53,893 bases of DNA. Source: UBA7328 sp002471345. GTDB lineage: Bacteria > Bacteroidota > Bacteroidia > Chitinophagales > Saprospiraceae. The stretch is from assembly GCA_964011275.1 (NCBI GenBank), contig CAXGOB010000028.1:1-53893 (forward strand). Reading direction: 5' to 3'. The notes below the pieces were generated by a model. That model was not told where the DNA came from. It ran no database searches and saw only the letters and a list, made by a program, of their open reading frames with translations. The position numbers were made by a program, and so were the translations under genes. Below, one piece after another: positions 51,853-53,893 of this stretch (position 1 is the stretch's first letter; each line of letters starts with the position of its first letter).

Positions 51853-53685
51853 CTATCTCCTTGGGTTAGCGCTAAAGTTAACGTCACCAATTTTATAACC
51901 TATAATTTGCCGATTAAACGAGGCACTGTTTTCCGGGGTCATTTCAATTATTGAAGGTTCAAATTTCCATGAAGTATTATTAGGTAGAACTTCAGTCCTC
52001 CCAATTATTATATTCAAGATTTGGACTAAATCAAGGCTTGAAACTTGTCCATCATCATTGGCATCAGCAGATCTTTGCTGGAATGTGCCAAAAAGTGGAT
52101 TCGTTCCTAAGATATGATTCATTATTTGAACCAAATCCAACGCAGACACCCCATTGCCATGGTTAGTATTTTTAACAAACTCTAATGAGTATGTGCCTGA
52201 TTTTGGTATGTTGTCGAAGACAAATCTGCCGTCTGGTCCTGTCATGAAGCTCTCTACCTTGTCCCCTTTTATAGATACTCTTACATTAGGTATAGCAATT
52301 CCGTCTGGAGTAGCCAATCGACCTACTAAACTTATAAACGAAGACCCTGAAGAATTCAATTCTACACCATTGACAATCGTATCTCCAATATTATTTGGAT
52401 CCAACCAATCTTTAAGTCTTGTCTGGGCTGTTCCTCCCCCTTCCCAGCTCTGAGACAATTTACCATGATATCCTATGCCAATAGAACACAATTCATCATC
52501 ATCAGGGCCTCCATGCAGTTGGCCTATAATATGTCCATTATAATCTAAAAGAGGAGCTCCTGAAGAGCCACCTTGATATGTACTTTCATCAAACCTTGTC
52601 ACCAAATGCGATCCAGCTGGAGTCGTGATACCATTATCCCAATTCAGAGTTGATTTAAAAGGAACTATTGGGTCAGCATCCACAGAAACCTTCTTAATAT
52701 CTCCTCGCGGATGATGGATTAATACTCCCCCATCTGCCTCATAACTATCATTTCTATTCCAACCGCTATAATATGCATTGGATTCTTCTGGTAGAGGGCC
52801 TAAAATTTTGAGTAAAAGCATATCTGTCGGACCATGGCCAGCCACCATTTCACTGCCTGTGACTCTCACAAATGAAGGCTCATTATCAGGATCTGCACAA
52901 CTGAACGATTCATATCCAAAATCGAAGGACCACATATCAAAGAATGGTGTAAACCCATCCTGACAATGAAAAGCCGAGAGCACATATGGCGTTCGATCAT
53001 TTTCAGCATTATTTATTAGACTACCTGTACAAAAGCCCATTCCCTCTTCTAAGACCATTAGGATCCTCACCACCCCTCTTTCTTCATCAGCAAACTCTTT
53101 ACCTTCTTCACATGAAATGTTCTTATGGCACTCATAAGATGAATCATATCCAAAATCCATCGCACCAATATATACTTCACCAATTTTTAGTTGGTCAAAT
53201 TCAGATGAATTAGTTGTTTTCACCACAATACCAATTTCTTCTGTTGGATATGGACCAATAACCTGTGGTTCAATAGTATCATCAAATCGATCCATGGTAT
53301 AACCACTCACAAGGTCAATCACCTGCAACGACTCCCCTTTTGACAAAGAAATCCAATCTAATCTGATATAAATTTGTGATTGAGCAGGTAGGCTTATCTT
53401 CTGAAACCACTCCCTATCATTTTCGTCCCATTGCCAGTTTGTAGTGTTGAGTTTTTGAAGATCCTTATTCGATTTATCAATAGGTTGAGCAATCAGTTGT
53501 ATAAGAGATGAACTGTTTTGCTCCTTTTTTAATATCGAGGGTGATAATTTCACTCCTTCTGCTAAAATATATTTTGAAATTTCACTATCAGAGACGTAAT
53601 TTTTATTCTGGCACGTAACAACCTCTATACCAATCAGTTGCGCCATGATAATCATCACCAAATAGATCCAAAAACTGTTCTGCAT
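51853..53685 (-). CDS. secreted trypsin-like serine protease with C-terminal dockerin-like repeats
   Basis: This 610-residue protein has a signal peptide (FWIYLVMIIMAQLIGIEVVTC). The protease domain (about 205-420) has the His in VLSAFHCQDG, the Asp in GHGPTDMLLLKI and the Ser in TYQGGSSGAPLLDYNG, in the order of a lysyl-endopeptidase-like S1 fold. It is followed by a carboxypeptidase-regulatory-like beta domain (about 450-515, VGRLATPDGIAIPNVRVSI) and two dockerin-type-I-like repeats (NGVSALDLVQIMNHILG and DANDDGQVSSLDLVQILNII). No type IX sorting domain is visible at the end, which is FNRQIIGYKIGDVNFSANPR. It is convergent with the amidohydrolase gene. Confidence 0.87.
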   Translation of the reverse strand: MQNSFWIYLVMIIMAQLIGIEVVTCQNKNYVSDSEISKYILAEGVKLSPSILKKEQNSSSLIQLIAQPIDKSNKDLQKLNTTNWQWDENDREWFQKISLPAQSQIYIRLDWISLSKGESLQVIDLVSGYTMDRFDDTIEPQVIGPYPTEEIGIVVKTTNSSEFDQLKIGEVYIGAMDFGYDSSYECHKNISCEEGKEFADEERGVVRILMVLEEGMGFCTGSLINNAENDRTPYVLSAFHCQDGFTPFFDMWSFDFGYESFSCADPDNEPSFVRVTGSEMVAGHGPTDMLLLKILGPLPEESNAYYSGWNRNDSYEADGGVLIHHPRGDIKKVSVDADPIVPFKSTLNWDNGITTPAGSHLVTRFDESTYQGGSSGAPLLDYNGHIIGQLHGGPDDDELCSIGIGYHGKLSQSWEGGGTAQTRLKDWLDPNNIGDTIVNGVELNSSGSSFISLVGRLATPDGIAIPNVRVSIKGDKVESFMTGPDGRFVFDNIPKSGTYSLEFVKNTNHGNGVSALDLVQIMNHILGTNPLFGTFQQRSADANDDGQVSSLDLVQILNIIIGRTEVLPNNTSWKFEPSIIEMTPENSASFNRQIIGYKIGDVNFSANPRR

Positions 53686-53745
53686 TTAAATAGAAATTTT
53701 GCGATTTACGCTTCTTTCGGTTGGCAGTCACAAATATGAACTTTT

Positions 53746-53778
53746 TTTGCCAATTATTTAGAAAGAATAATATATTTG
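53746..53778 (+). promoter_or_regulatory. Bacteroidota-type promoter of the tRNA gene
   Basis: TTTG at 53746-53749 and TATATTTG at 53771-53778 are 21 bases apart, matching the consensus, 60 bases before the tRNA-Glu 5' end. Confidence 0.75.
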
Positions 53779-53838
53779 CGTCGCTTTTGAAAGATCGCTT
53801 TTTTAGAAAAGTTGATTTTATAAGGTGATATCTTAATT

Positions 53839-53893
53839 GGCCCGTTCGTCTAGGGGTTAGGACGCCAGGTTTTCATCCTGGTAGCAGGGGTTC
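53839..53893 (+). tRNA. tRNA-Glu (anticodon TTC), 5' part, cut by the window end
   Basis: The sequence begins GGCCCGTTCGTCTAGGGGTT (acceptor and D-arm) and continues with a five-base-pair anticodon stem, CCAGG/CCTGG, around the loop TTTTCAT, giving anticodon TTC for Glu. The window stops after GGGGTTC, in the T-arm, so the 3' T-stem and acceptor strand are missing. A good promoter lies upstream. Confidence 0.93.

Overview
The window is AT-rich bacterial DNA that reads as a chromosomal segment of a member of the Bacteroidota, probably a Saprospiria/Lewinella-like or related marine lineage; the class is an inference, the phylum is well supported. The evidence is: promoters of the Bacteroidota type (TTTG, a 19-21 nt spacer, then TAnnTTTG) upstream of rpmI, rpsL, rpsJ and a tRNA; few Shine-Dalgarno sequences; a CHU/gliding-type C-terminal domain of the type IX secretion system; a TonB-dependent receptor behind a TPP riboswitch; BshB1 of bacillithiol synthesis; KdsA (Kdo, hence LPS); and an rpsL-rpsG-fusA-S10-spc-alpha run without tuf.

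Layout. 1-443: end of an acyl-CoA carboxylase beta subunit. 474-9709: accessory-looking genes, namely a lipoprotein GH2 beta-galactosidase, a DUF3037/HipA-like kinase pair, an NHL-type lipoprotein gene broken by one in-frame TGA, a membrane LytTR regulator divergent from a small secreted protein, DinB-like and Crp-like proteins, and bshB1. 9715-12578: DoxX, a FAD dehydrogenase and kdsA. 12782-13410: rpmI-rplT with its own promoter and a clear terminator, but no infC. 13983-17960: a MacB-type permease, queA, a DUF2795 protein and cmk. 17967-24735: a 1272-residue secreted adhesin-like protein, a small beta-barrel, and a riboswitch-controlled TonB receptor likely to import thiamine. 24756-28969: a NadR-like kinase, sucD, ftsB/divIC-like, eno and carA, all on the minus strand.

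29065-46813 is one long minus-strand ribosomal protein block running from rpsL to rplQ and including fusA, secY, map, infA, rpmJ, rpmD and rpoA. Two strong promoters are visible (before rpsL and before rpsJ). A terminator follows rplQ and a separate -7 element for carA follows directly. Two short genes, rpmJ and rpmD, were read directly from the sequence.

46949-53893: a GNAT acetyltransferase, a MurG-like glycosyltransferase, a VOC protein with an unusually strong Shine-Dalgarno, a polyprenyl synthetase divergent from a lipoprotein amidohydrolase, a secreted trypsin-like protease with dockerin-like repeats, and the 5' part of a tRNA-Glu gene cut by the window end.

Most of the window is conserved housekeeping sequence. 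The parts most worth a second look are the HipA-like/DUF3037 pair, the TGA-interrupted lipoprotein gene, the riboswitch/TonB/NadR-like arrangement, and the inverted repeat that brackets the DUF2795 promoter. I saw no CRISPR array, insertion sequence, phage or rRNA gene.
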